From positions 38,993,410-39,057,409 of the forward strand of contig NC_052392.1 in assembly GCF_009389715.1 (NCBI RefSeq): DNA of 64,000 nt. The letters are read 5' to 3'. The DNA is from Phoenix dactylifera. Taxonomy: Eukaryota > Streptophyta > Magnoliopsida > Arecales > Arecaceae. Both the position numbers and the translations under genes were made by a program. Below the pieces are notes generated by a model. It made no database searches and was not told where the DNA came from. It was given only the letters and a program-made list of their open reading frames with translations. Positions within the stretch are counted from its first letter, which is position 1. Every line of letters starts with the position of its first letter. This document shows positions 25,219-36,800 of this stretch, in pieces.

Positions 25219-26194
25219 TTATTCTGCGCTTTTCTCCGTCATTTCTTTTCTGTGGGCCTGTATCCTTTCCTTCAATATCTTACTCCTTTCGAAATTAGCC
25301 TTTCGTTTCAAAGCTTTCTGAAACAAATCAAGAGATACCAAAGAGGCATTACATAGAGGTGCGTTGTTAGATAAAAAAAAAAAGGACAGCCCAGTGCACG
25401 AGGCTTTTGCCACTGCAGGGTTTAGGAAGTGTCAAATATCCATAGCCTTACTCCAATATATGGAGAGTCTACTTCCGTGTTTCGAATCCATGAGACCCAA
25501 GTCACAATGGAGCAGCTTGATCATTGCAACAAGGCCTGCCCTCTAAAGAGATATGCAGTAAAAAAGAAATTTAACAAATTTGAGATGATGCCTGCAGTAG
25601 CAGATGAAAAAGGAAGAGAACCCACTTCCTCACGGAAACAGCGATCCAGCTTTATCTTCAATTCAGTACATTGCCCAAAGAATTTTGCAATCGGATGGTC
25701 TGTGTGGCATTTTTGAAACTCTTCAATGATCTAAAATAACAAAAAGCAAATTAGCAAATCTAGAGTAAAAAAATTCTAGATGAAGGGATAGCAAGAACAC
25801 ATTACTGATGGAGGAAATGGTAAGAAAATGCATAAAACAATAAGCTCATGAATTTAAAAACAGGGATCTAAAAATTAGATAATTATTGCCAATTTCAAAC
25901 AAAAACTTTACCTTCCCTTTTTTTCATATTGATGGGGGGTAACTCTAAAAATTATGAGTACTTGGCTTGCAAATAATTATTTTCCACTAATATTAACTTG
26001 TTTTACATCATTGAACCTGATAGTAAGCATTTAATGATCCCAGACAAGCATAAAATGCACAAGCATCAGGAACCCAAAGAACTTGGGAAAAAATGAAAAA
26101 TGATGGCACTACTATAACACAATATGAAGCCAATAAGGAGATAAACTACCTCTACACACATCGGATGCCTATGCAAAGTCAAAGGAGGGTGCAT
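25219..26194 (-). CDS. CMC2: COX assembly mitochondrial protein 2 homolog (twin CX9C)
   Basis: Coding exons 26194-26150, 25730-25626 and 25317-25219 join in phase 0 to an 82-residue protein starting MHPPLTLHRHPMCVEIIEEF and ending in a charged helix ...MTEKSAE. Cysteines 13, 23, 36 and 46 form two CX9C motifs, the fold imported into the intermembrane space by the MIA40 pathway. The N-terminal MHPPLTxHxHPMC block and the (A/K)xKRKxNFExSK motif are signatures of the CMC2 family, which in yeast and animals supports cytochrome c oxidase assembly. Length and cysteine spacing are canonical. Splice signals: acceptor TTTTGCAG before GAAATG, donor GTAGTT, acceptor TTTTAG, donor GTGGGT (weak but GT), acceptor TTTCAG, stop TAA 25221-25219. 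No defect is visible, and the gene looks functional. Confidence 0.9.
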
Positions 26195-26197
26195 TTC

Positions 26198-28435
26198 CTG
26201 CAAAATTCCAATATTCTAAATTAAGAATGAGGTGGAAAAACTATAGAAGAGTGAACCATATCATACTATAATTAGTTGCACTGTTGCAGATAAACGAGGT
26301 TAGTACCTTGAAAGTACAAGAAACACATTAGATGCAACCATTTATATTAAGGCTGAAAAAAATTAATTTTGGATAAACTAAAAAATGATTGTTCCCAAAC
26401 AAGGCTAACAGAAAGACTTTTGTTACTATCGCAATTGCTACATTAGTTTCCTGCACCAATTTCCAAGCTTAAGGACCACATGAACGTGAAGTTTCTCTAC
26501 ACTCCATCCTAGAGGAATTAGAGAAGCACTTCAATGGTCAATGTGAATATACATATGTGTTCACATCTGATGTCATTATTCTGCAGAATATGCAAGACCT
26601 TAACTGAAATTTATCTGAAACCTGGACTAGACCAACATAGATTGGTTTTGTACTATTGTCGCTACTAAACCTTGAAACTCTAGGCCAAGCATGGTCCAAA
26701 CAATTGGCCAGCTTATGAAACAAAGAAGCTTCTGAGTGTTGCACAAAATTCAATCTAGTTATGCAAGACCAGAATAAAATATAATCCTGTTAGTCTGCTT
26801 TAAAAGGAACCCTTATATCCATTGATCAGAACCAACTAGGAAAACAGCCAAAATATGAAGATTACCTGATTTGAGCCATTTACTGACAAAACAAGGTATC
26901 GGCCCAAAATCCAGTCTGCTCAATTAAGTTGGATCATATCATGCCAATCTATAATCTATATCCAGTCATGCTCACCAGACAAAACCATTCATTTGATCCC
27001 ATATTTGACATGATTTACTAGCACCACATCAAGCATATCTTATAAATTGAAAAAAAATATTTTCAGGCTCACCAACAGATGTAAGTCGTAGTTTCAGTTG
27101 ACAAATGATAGTCATGATAATATCAACATAACAATATATATACAAACATAAACAGTTTCAGGGATTCTTCCCCTGTTGCTATGGTGCTGTCAACGGCTTG
27201 AGGGCATACAATAGCAGACTCATGGTCTAAATTAGGGATGAAATGATCAAAATGGAAGAAAAAATGTCGCTAATTTAAAAATGAAAAAGGGAAGGATAAT
27301 ACAACTCTACATAAATTGATGTAAGCCATTCTACCATTCCATCCTACAAATATAATTTCCAAAGATGTTAGGGATGTCACCACCAGGGTTCACACAAAGA
27401 CCTCCCCCAGATTGAAAGGGATGCCACCCAGCTCAACTAAGACAGGTTGGCCTTCATTATGCTACATTTTCTGCTTTGAAATTTCTAATAGATAGTTAGA
27501 CAATTGTGAACAAACACTAAAAAGAAAAGTTATTGACTAGTTCTTGATCTAAGTATATTAGGTGTTTGTTTAATCCACCAATATATGAAACCTTTTGGCA
27601 AAAATAAACTATCTACTACTGCTAGCACATACAAAAAATAGATTGTTAAGGAAATTCATCGCTAATAAAATTGGTCAATATGAAATATCATGAGAAAGAG
27701 TGCAAGTCTTCAGAACTTAGAATTAGTTACTTTCTTAAATACTGCCTTGATGATTGAGGTATCTTGTCAGGACTCTCTCTATGCATGATTCAAATATCTT
27801 AATTAAGTTTGATATTTATAAATTAGCTATTCGATTTTATCAAATTCAATACAATATAGTGCTGTTTGATGTCAATTCATGACTTATATTATTAAAGAAA
27901 TACAAGGGTCCATTCGGACTCCCCTCTTTTTTCTGGTCAACATAAAGATGCATTTTCAATAAATATTTAAGAAGTAGGATGCAAATTTGAGATATGCTCA
28001 TTGTTATTCATTTTTACATTTTATTATTGGGTAATGATACAAATATCTAAATAAGAATATTGAAATTATTATCCACATTTAGTAAAAAAGGATATGAACG
28101 AGAATTGGTATGAGGAATAGCAATGTCCACTGCAAACAGATACAGACAGAGCATATAAGAGCAACAGCCAAATGCAGTGCCACCATATATGGATTGCCAA
28201 AGGGTCTAGTACCTAGATTATCGAGGTGCCTAGTGTACCTTTCTAGTGAGCTCTGGCTTCTTAAGTTGTTGACACAAGGGTCCACAGGTTTAGGCTCAAA
28301 ATGGGATGGCTAAATATGAAGAAGCAAGTCTAGAAATTTAATAGTGATCAGATCTTGATGAAGTTATGTGTATTTATGGGTATAAAGACATTCATCTTTA
28401 CATTGATAACCTAAAGAGCATAATAGCATCTGTAC
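26198..28435. other. Intron of the CMC2-like gene
   Basis: AT-rich intronic sequence between the start exon and the candidate upstream exon. No recognised repeat or gene. Confidence 0.4.
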
Positions 28436-28498
28436 CTGATGCAAGGCCGGTAGGCAATCAACATGTATGGGATGATTGACCTTATGTGCTAGAATATC
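28436..28498 (-). other. Candidate upstream non-coding exon of the CMC2-like gene
   Basis: 63 bp between an acceptor ...ATGTAG and a donor CAG/GTACAG on the minus strand. It joins in phase 0 to the CMC2 start exon, but no ATG precedes it in that frame. It contains an out-of-frame ATG at 28464-28462. In the spliced transcript this would begin a short upstream ORF of about 15 codons that overlaps the CMC2 start codon. Splice strength is moderate and expression is unknown. Confidence 0.5.
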
Positions 28499-30060
28499 CT
28501 ACATATTAATTCAAAACAACCACTTGTCATCTACTATCAAAAGAGAGGACAGATGTGAGTGAATTTTGCACATTTAAGCGTATATAGAAGTTTTCTGGAT
28601 TAGTCTTATAGTTCATAGATATGCATACAAGGAAGACAAACCTGGAAGATTAAGTTATAGAGAGATGTTTGGATGTTGGTCCAAAGTTGGAAGTTAGGTA
28701 CTATGATGCATAAATTAAAATCTTCGCATAAAGAGCCTCTAGAGTTTGTCGCAAGTATTGTATCACTTTTATTTGCCAGGGTTATGCATAGGTGGAACAA
28801 AGAAAAATTGATATAAATGTCCAGCAGAGAAAGAAGAACAACATATAGGAAGCTAAGAGAACAGAAGAAGAGAAAAAGAAGGAAAAGGAAAAGCAAACCA
28901 AGCTTCTCATGAAATATGATGCTTCAACCGACCAATGTAGGCATATACATAAATTCTTGGTTAGGCAACTGAAAGGCAGGTAGGAAAATATATAATTTTT
29001 TTAATAAAGAACTATAGTGGTTGCTTATTTATATGTGCTGTGACATTGATAATCACCCAAAAGCAGTTGGTACTTCAGTATGTTTTACATCTCTCTCAAG
29101 AGTTGCACTTCAAAAAGGAGGGTGCATTATAATGTACCAAAAAAACATCATAATGATTTCCAATGTTAACATCCAGGTACCATGTGGGCCTATACAAGCA
29201 TATTCTGCCATACAGAAAACCATATCGATAAGAACTATATTAAATTGGTTTTATTTATTGGGTTCTACTTCACTGTTCATTCTTCCTACATTGATCAAAA
29301 TATCCCTAATCTCCTCTTATGAGTTGAAGCCTTTCGATGGAATCTCAATGCCCACTTCATTGTATATTCCCTGGTCTTCACTACAAACAGACAAGTCAAC
29401 GCAATTGGTTCCACATTACTTCAATGGCGCTAGTCCTAAGCTCTCTTAATCACAAATTTCCACTCATTCACTTCATCATTCTAATTTCTAAAAGTAGTCA
29501 TCTTAGCTCATTTAGCTCTTCAATGCAAGCTTCTATATCCAAAATATTTTGTCAGATTAAATCAAACAACGGTTATCTTCTAGCCTGATCAGCAGGCAAC
29601 TGCCATATGACATTTCAAAAAGACATCTCCACTTCTACCACCTAAATTCAGTTCAACATGAAACTTCAAAGATTTTTATTCAGTAGCGAATAAAGTAAAC
29701 CTGAAGGCCTATATATCCCTAAAAAAATCACATTTTGCTGGCCAGCATTAAGTCTCATGAATCATCATCTCAAGCATACAGATGCCAATTGGAATACCCT
29801 TGTAAATCGGAGAATCAGATCACGACAGCAGATGACAGCTACCAATCTGACAATCTATAAAGCTAAAGAGCAAGCAGAGATGAACTAAAAGACTACGAAA
29901 ACAAATCAAAATACGATTGCAACCATATACAGGGGAAGAAGATTTTCTTTTTGAAAAAAAAAAAAACAACGAATGACCGTAACATCGCCAACAAGAAGTG
30001 CCAGCATAAAAATAGAGAACAAATATTATAGAAATCCAGGTATAGATCAGATCGTCTTAC
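28499..30060. other. Intron of the CMC2-like gene
   Basis: AT-rich. An open frame of 142 codons on the plus strand at 29021-29449 has no domain I recognise and no splice or codon support; it is treated as chance. Confidence 0.4.
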
Positions 30061-30280
30061 CCGTGACTTGAATTCAGATGAGAATATTGAAGAAGAATAC
30101 AGGGCTTTCAGAGGTAACGATTATGGCGTTGTTCTGGGCACCAAGCCTGTATGGAGGCCGAAATGGGGATGCTGATGATCTGTGTCGCGCTGCCCAGCAA
30201 CCCAAGCCAAACTGCAGTCGAAGCCGGACAAGGAAACCTAGAGTTTTGACGGAGGATTGTGGGCACAGATAAGACAAAAG
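30061..30280 (-). other. Candidate 5' leader exon of the CMC2-like gene
   Basis: Moderately GC-rich minus-strand stretch ending in a good donor (CACGG/GTAAGACG; GT at 30060-30059). In the frame that would join the next exon a TAA occurs and no ATG follows it, so it is treated as untranslated. The 5' limit is not defined by the sequence. Confidence 0.45.
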
Positions 30281-30429
30281 AGGTGGCCCAAAGGCCCAAC
30301 AACTCAGAAGGAAAGCTGGCCTACCAAGCCATCAAAAGGAAGGTCCTGACCTAGAAATCAAGGATTGCAACCCATAGCGGAGGACCAATGAACCTATCGA
30401 AAGACAAGCCTCAGAAACCTATATTTTAA

Positions 30430-31205
30430 ATTATAAATGGAGGAGGAAGGAGGTTTTGGGCTCAGATCTTGGTGCTATTGTTTTGTAACTTTTTGATCCT
30501 ATTAATTCAATTTAATGATTATATTATTACATTTATATTCAAAGCCAAATTGGTTAATGGCCCCACTATACATGTGTGCTGTAGACTAAGCCAATGGAAG
30601 GCCACCAACTCGGCAACTAATCTAGGTAGACGATGCCCCACTCTTTTTAAAATTTTGATAGCTTTTTATAAGCACTCGGTGGATATGCACACATGGTAGA
30701 CTAAGTCTACCTAAGAATTTCAAAATTAGCGACATGTATTTTGACACAAGACAATATGCACGTACTTTTCCTGACTTTAAATCTTGGTTTGTTAACTATG
30801 TGTTCATTGACTCCGAACAAAACAAGAAACAAACAATACAAACAATTTGGTTGACTTGGACATGAGAAAGTTATATAAATGAAACCAAAGAGTTTATGGG
30901 GATGTAATCGATTAAGATCCTTTGGATATAAATGCATGCAGGGAAAGTGAACCTGTGACAGTGACAACTTCTGTATCTATGAGTTTCAAGATGACACAAT
31001 CGATGCAAAACATTCCGGACTTTGGTTTATATGCACTAATGCTCTTTGAATTCAAGAAAAAAATGTATAGTGCGGCCATTAACCATTTAGCTTTGAATAT
31101 GAATATAATAATATAATTATTAAATTTAATTAATAGGATCAAGAAGTTACAAAACAATAGTACCAAGATCTAAGCCCCAAACCTCTTACCTCCTCCATTT
31201 ATAAT
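30430..31205. repeat. Large inverted repeat: 144-bp arms around a 489-bp spacer
   Basis: Left arm 30430-30573 and right arm 31063-31205 are reverse complements at roughly 85-90% by eye. Both read inward from ATTATAAATGGAGGAGG through TATTGTTTTGTAACTT and CCTATTAATT to GGTTAATGGCC and CACTATACAT. The arms give matching open frames (MVLLFCNFLILL...) that are low-complexity by-products. The right arm ends exactly where a broken FAR1-domain reading frame stops being recognisable. It could be a foldback element or two head-to-head copies of one short element. Confidence 0.78.
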
Positions 31206-31587
31206 CTTTCAGAATCTTTAGGATTAAATTTAAACCCTTCCTTCAAACAATAATAATCTTTTGCTTGGATGCCTTATGTTCTAAGAAAATAAGACTGCTT
31301 TCCTCTTCGAACACTGAAACCCATCCAATGTCCATTATCACAATATAATTGGCAAGCCTCCTTTTCACTGTGCACAACGTGCCCTACTAATTTTTTGGTT
31401 GCCTCCTCACGAGTTAAGACATTACAGCAGTCCGCATTCCTACCATCTTTTTTTCCATTTGTGACCTGACATATGGCTTCCCTTTCTTCATCACTGTCAA
31501 GGCAAATAGGTTGTATATTACTGTCAAGACCAATTGCTTCAACATGATCTTCAACACCCAAACGTGATCTTTCCATGTCGTTCTAAC
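31205..31587 (-). pseudogene. FAR1/FHY3-type DNA-binding domain, broken
   Basis: After a plausible acceptor (GTATAG, ending 31588) an ATG at 31576-31574 opens a 100-codon frame ending TAA 31276-31274. It has an acidic N terminus (LDSDEEREAICQ) and then VGHVVHSEKEACQLYCDNGH, WMGFSVRRGKQSYF, matching the start of the FAR1 (WRKY-GCM1-like) zinc-finger domain (F.S..EA..FY..YA...GFSVR). Reading straight past the TAA in the same frame gives GIQAKDYYCLKEGFKFNPKD, the next conserved piece of the domain (K.YYCSKEGF..), up to a second stop at 31206. The TAA therefore looks like a disabling mutation. The rest of the domain, the MULE-like transposase core and the SWIM finger of FAR1-related proteins are absent; the inverted repeat 30430-31205 lies there instead. 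It could derive from a FAR1-related gene or a Mutator-like element. Confidence 0.72.
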
Positions 31588-32266
31588 CTATACAAAACAA
31601 ATTTACTATAACATTCAAAGGTGGTTACAAATTTACATAATTTTTTTTAGCCTAATCGTGGTTACACTAGAAAAAAAATTAGAAGAAAAAACTAGAAAAC
31701 TTTTCAGACCTGAAAATAAGATCTGAAAATCAGAAGAAAAAATAAGAAAATTCTGACCATCATGAATCAAAGCTACAAGAATTGAAAATACAAATATTTA
31801 TTTTTTATTATTTTTTAAAAAGATTAACGAATAGAGAACAGAATCCCTCATAACCTCAAGAGCAAGAAAGGCAGATGCAATCAAGACCATTCCTTGAATA
31901 TCCTCTTTTGAAAAATTAATCACACCTACCACTCATGTCGAGATTTTATTGGCATAGTCGTAGTTGTTTGGGAGTTCGTACTCTGTGTTGCAGCATATCC
32001 ACCGAGTGCTTATAGAAAGCTAACGAAATCTTAAAAAGACAAAAAAAATAAAAAATAAAAACCCCATATTACATTTTATACTTGGATCCTAAATTAAAAA
32101 GTAATTTATTTGGGAGTCCAACTGTAAAAGCTTCTCCCAATAAACATACCCATCATCAGGCATGTGCTTATCGAATGAGGAAGAAAGGGTAGACGGATCT
32201 AAGAAAATCTAGCATTAAAAATACAAAAGAAATGACGATCAAATGGAGAAGAAGAGAAAGCCTTAC
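31588..32266. other. Presumed intron or flank of the FAR1-type pseudogene
   Basis: AT-rich DNA with no recognised feature. Confidence 0.35.
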
Positions 32267-32510
32267 AGGTATCAAGAGGAGAAGACGACCTCGGGACGCA
32301 GCGGTGATCTTTTCCTCGGACAGGGGCAAAAATGGAGTCGGCGCCGGAGGAGGCCGGGGAGGAGGAGGGTGAGCGGGAGCTGGACGGAGCGGCGAAAGAG
32401 GCGTTGGGGTCGAGAAGATGGCGGCGACGGAGGAGACCGAGGGGCGGAGGGCTGGACGGAGTCGGCTCTCTCTTTCTCGTCGGGGGGAGGATTTTTTTTT
32501 TTTTTTTTCA
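32267..32510 (-). other. Candidate GC-rich leader exon of the FAR1-type pseudogene
   Basis: A GC- and CpG-rich block on the minus strand ends in GATACCT/GTAAGG, a good donor (GT at 32266-32265) that could splice to the acceptor at 31588. It has no ATG in a useful frame and ends upstream in a long T/A run. It would fit a 5' untranslated first exon. The upper limit is approximate, and open frames on both strands here are composition effects. Confidence 0.4.
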
Positions 32511-32555
32511 ATTATATTTCTCTCATCAGGTGGAAATCTAACTAGGGTTAAGGAA

Positions 32556-32654
32556 GAGTGGGGCGTCGCCTACGTGGATCAGTTGATGCGTTGGTGGCCT
32601 CCCATTGGTTCAATCTACAGCACACGTGGTAGACTAGGTCTACCCAAGAATTTC
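32556..32654 (+). repeat. Segment with rearranged copies at 30579-30722
   Basis: The first part (32556-32620, GAGTGGGGCGTCGCCTACGT...ATCTACAG) recurs as its reverse complement at 30579-30646. The following part (32619-32654, CACACGTGGTAGACTAGGTC...AAGAATTTC) recurs in direct orientation at 30688-30721. So two adjacent segments here are present with opposite relative orientation inside the inverted-repeat spacer. Confidence 0.7.
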
Positions 32655-33801
32655 TCCTCTCCATGGATAAGATATTCTCCTCGTTGCCTTATATTTATGT
32701 ACAAAAAAAATATTAGAACTCATTATAGTAACTGATATTTACACAATTGGTAACATAGTAATCAATGAAAGTCACAAGCTATAACTTAGAGGACATATCT
32801 TGCACCATGCATTGGTTCCTTCTTCTCTTGAGCATGCACTTCTTTATTGCAGCTGAAGTAGAAGCATAATCTAGAGGCCATTCAGCAAAATAGTCTTCTT
32901 TTTCTTGCTCTCCAACTTGTATAAAAAAGTTATGGTTTTTTACATAAATATACTTTTAAAAATTCAAATTTGCATGAATATTCTCTTAAAATTTATATTT
33001 ATTTGTGTACCCTCGTAAAATATTATTTTTCCATAAATACTCCTAATGTAACGGTTCTTCTAACACCGATAATAAAAAATCATATTTATTTTTATCAAAA
33101 ATAAAATAGATTTTTTTGAGTATCATGCAAAAAAATCTAAAAATTATTGAACATCTAATATCTAATTTTTATCTTTTATGAGTAGAAAGAGGGACAAGCC
33201 CTGTATTTACGAATATCACTAGATCTTTCATCATAGTCTGAGTATTAAAAGACCTCATATTCTTATATATGTAAATTGTGTTTGGAAAACTCTTTTAAGT
33301 AAATTTTAGGTTTATCGAAAAAGAATTTTAAAAACTTCTTTGAACTAATGATAATTTAAGCCATATTAGAAAATAATATATTGTTCTTTCCACTAAATCT
33401 ATTGGCTTTTTGGATCCAACGAGACAAATGCTCAATGGTCGGATTGATCAATTCAATGTTGGATCGCCGCATGCTCTTGATGATAGTATTTTTTACACGA
33501 AATATGGTTTAGATTCTGTGTGCGATGGAAGCATAACTTCAATTTCGACAACTCGATATATTGTTTGCTTGAAGATTCACGGACAATTCCACGATCACAA
33601 TCTTCCTGCACTGTCATGGATCAAACACGAATCTTAAAGTTCCAGAGTCCCCGGCCGGATCCATCTGCCCACGATTTTATCGACGTGCCGCCAACCTGAG
33701 AATATTCTGAAGAACTCGGCATAAAAATTCCGTTCGCTTTTCTTCTCTTCTACCAAAACCAAGACGTCGTGACGGAGGAGAGGAGGCAAAAGAAGAGAGA
33801 G
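32655..33801. other. Intergenic/promoter region of the 105-residue membrane-protein gene
   Basis: AT-rich sequence that becomes GC-richer over the last 150 bp. It must contain the promoter and leader of the gene starting at 33802; no individual element is assigned. Confidence 0.35.
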
Positions 33802-36800
33802 ATGAGCGGAGACGGACACGGAAAATCCCACCGACGGTTCGTCCTCCTCGCCGCGATATGTCTTCAATTCATCTCAGGTTTGCGTTTCTTATCCGATCCG
33901 GAATCACCAGTCCGCAAAAGAGTTCTAAAATGTCAAAGACACCACCTTCATTTGCTGGCGTCAAAGTCCGCTTTTTTTTTTCCGATTTTTTTCGCAGTTT
34001 ATGGATCGGATATTCCTGTTTTACCTGAATTCCTGATCTGCGGATTGGTACGCTTGTGAAAATTTTCAGAATCCTTCGATTTTTGCATTAATTTATTGAA
34101 GATACGTGGATTTCCTTGCTAGGGTTTGTTGTTCACAACTTGTTTCAATTTTCTTCGCTCATCTTCTGGATATGTGATGTATTTGATTGTCGAAATTCGG
34201 TCTGATTTGCCCTGCCCTGCTTTATGTAGTTTTAGGGGTTAACGGAGTTTGGTGACATTGCGTCAGTCGAATCACTTATTTTCATATTGTGGGACGAAAT
34301 TCAGTTTGATTTATAATTGAGAACCAAATGCCAGTGTGTGATGTTTGTTCTGGGGTTTGTAGAGGTGTTTGTTACTGGAAATATTGCATGTTGTTTCCTC
34401 TTTTCTGTTATAATTGAGTGTTTTGTTGTTCAATCATTTGTTTAAGCAGCGTCTCGTGGCTTGGTGAAGCTTGTTTGAATCTCTTGGATTCCATGTGCAT
34501 GTGGTGTATGTTCCCTGATGGAATGATAATGACTTCTTTAGCGGATGTATTAAGATCAGTCAAATCAAAGAACAGTGTGGAAATCGTCAGTCAGCTGGGA
34601 TTACCTGGGACCTGGTTTGGTCCTGTCTTCTTACTTAGGGATGTAATTTTCAGTCATACTTGGACTCCATATCTGGAGCTCTGGGGGTAGAAAACTTAAT
34701 AGGGCGACATAGAAAAATTGCTTCCTAGTGAAATCATGGTTATCAACAAAAAAAAAAAAAAAAAAACTCTGCACCAATATGAGAGAAGAATTGTTTAACA
34801 GAGATATAGGATGCAACAAGAAGTGTGAAGGCCGATTTGATCATCAGGATTAAATTTTGAAGATCAACAGACAAATTGAAGCAAGCTTGATTGAAAAACC
34901 CTTTGTTTGGTGAAGGAAGTTCTCTCAAAGAAATTTTATTAATATGTCAAAAAGTTTCTCTATATCACTTAGGGCTTGTTCGGATGATTGGGCTGAAAAT
35001 TCTATAGGATCCAGTATAACCAGCAAGATCATAGGATTACAGGCTGGGCTAGGCCTATATTCATAAATGTCCAGAAAATTTCTAGGGTTTTATGAATATA
35101 GGCCTAGTTTAGCCTGTAATCCTACAATCATATTGGCTGTGCAGGTCCTATCCCCAAATCGTATAGGATTGCCCGCCTAATCATCCAAACAGGCTCTTAG
35201 TAATAATAAAACATGCTAAAATTATTTTACTAGAAATATAGAAATCATTGGCTCTTGCAAAGCTTGGCATAGGCCAATTGGTCACAGTACTTGCTGGCTG
35301 CACCCTATGCTACATCACTCGGTACTGTATTTCTCTATTTTGCTAGACAGAAAATGCTCGTCAGTTTTGGACTAAAGCAATGGTTGTTGGAAATTGTTTT
35401 AACTATAGTGATAGCTGTCATCTGCTCCTTATCTGTCCTACTTGGTGTAAAATCTGACGTTAATCCTTCATAATTACAACCCTTACTACATGAAAGAGAA
35501 TACTTACTGTTAATCTAAAATCACCAGTCTGGAAAGAATAATTTGGAGGTCACCTTTAACAAGGGATAACAAGAGGAATTATATGTTGATGTAGTCTGTT
35601 AAAGGTAGCTTAATCATTAGAGAGGTCGACATCTAGAAACGAAGCAATATCTTACTTAACTAAATTGGGAGTAGGCATGAGAACGGACTTATGTATATGG
35701 GTGTAGTAGTTTAGCTCTTTAAAAATTTAGGGTATTAAATAACTAGGAAGTTTTTAATATTATATAATCAAATTCTTTTACATTTGAGCAAATTTAGTGA
35801 ATTCTCCCACTTTGTTTCATTTCACCTACTCTATCATAATTGGAAACTTGGGAGTTTGACTCCACCTTCTGGTTTTTTTGCTTAGTGGCATTCCAATGGT
35901 TTAGCTTAGTTAGAAAATTCTTGAGGATGGGCCTCTTGCTAGCTAACTGAGCAACTGATTGAGGGTGACCTTTGCTCAACTCTTACCACCAGGGAGTGTT
36001 ACCAAAAGATAGATTGAACCAAAGGATGTAAGGGCTCTTTTCCTCGAACCTTGACTCATTGGATGCCATGTTCATAAGTGGCGATAGTCATTGCTTGCCT
36101 GGCTTTTTTAGCCCATTAGTTTAGAGCCGTGCCTTCGGTGTGAACAGAGTCCAAGAGCATGGAAAAAAAGACAGGCTAGTGAGGGAGCATGCGAACATGG
36201 AATTCTTTCTATCATCTTGCTAGCTGTTGGGTTCCAACGGATCTTCCTTGTCTACCTAAATAATTATGCTTTGCTAGAGGGTGGTTTACTTGGTTCCCTC
36301 TACTGCCTGCTTTCCCCTTCTCTGCTAACTCAGTTAACAAAGAAAAAGGAAAAAAGCTATTAGGGCGCACCACAGTAGAGTTTGAAGTTAGAAGTTGCAA
36401 TTGTTGAATCCGCTCCTCGACCTCGATCTTATGGATGATTTGATATGCGAGTGGAATGGAGGTTCTCAAAAAAGCCTTTGCAACATTGCAAGAAAACAAC
36501 ATTGTCAATGTAGCATCTCTACTATTCCCTTTTTGCACCTCCTTCCCACCACTCTCCCCTCAATGGATCGTCTCGTTCTACTTCCTACTATATAGGTTGG
36601 ACGAACATAATTCCACTTTCTTTTTTTCGGGAAAAAATATTTTTCCTTCACATAGTTACTTTGCTTGGTGTCATTTTCTGCTCTTTATCATGCTAATTCC
36701 TTCAACAGAACACACTATGGGGGTTTGAGAACTTTGTGAGTCACATGCATCACATACGTCCCAGCATGGTCTGCCGTACCGATCCGATCTGGAACCAGTA

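Noticed and set aside
29021..29449. 142-codon open frame on the plus strand
   Set aside because: No domain, and it lies antisense in an intron of the CMC2-like gene; probably chance.
32243..32545. Arg/Glu-rich open frames on both strands
   Set aside because: They come from a GC-rich, stop-poor block that fits a leader exon better. The frames on both strands are low-complexity and end in a poly-T tract.
33769..33801. N-terminal extension of the 105-residue protein
   Set aside because: It would need a GTG start; the first ATG is at 33802 and directly precedes a good signal peptide.
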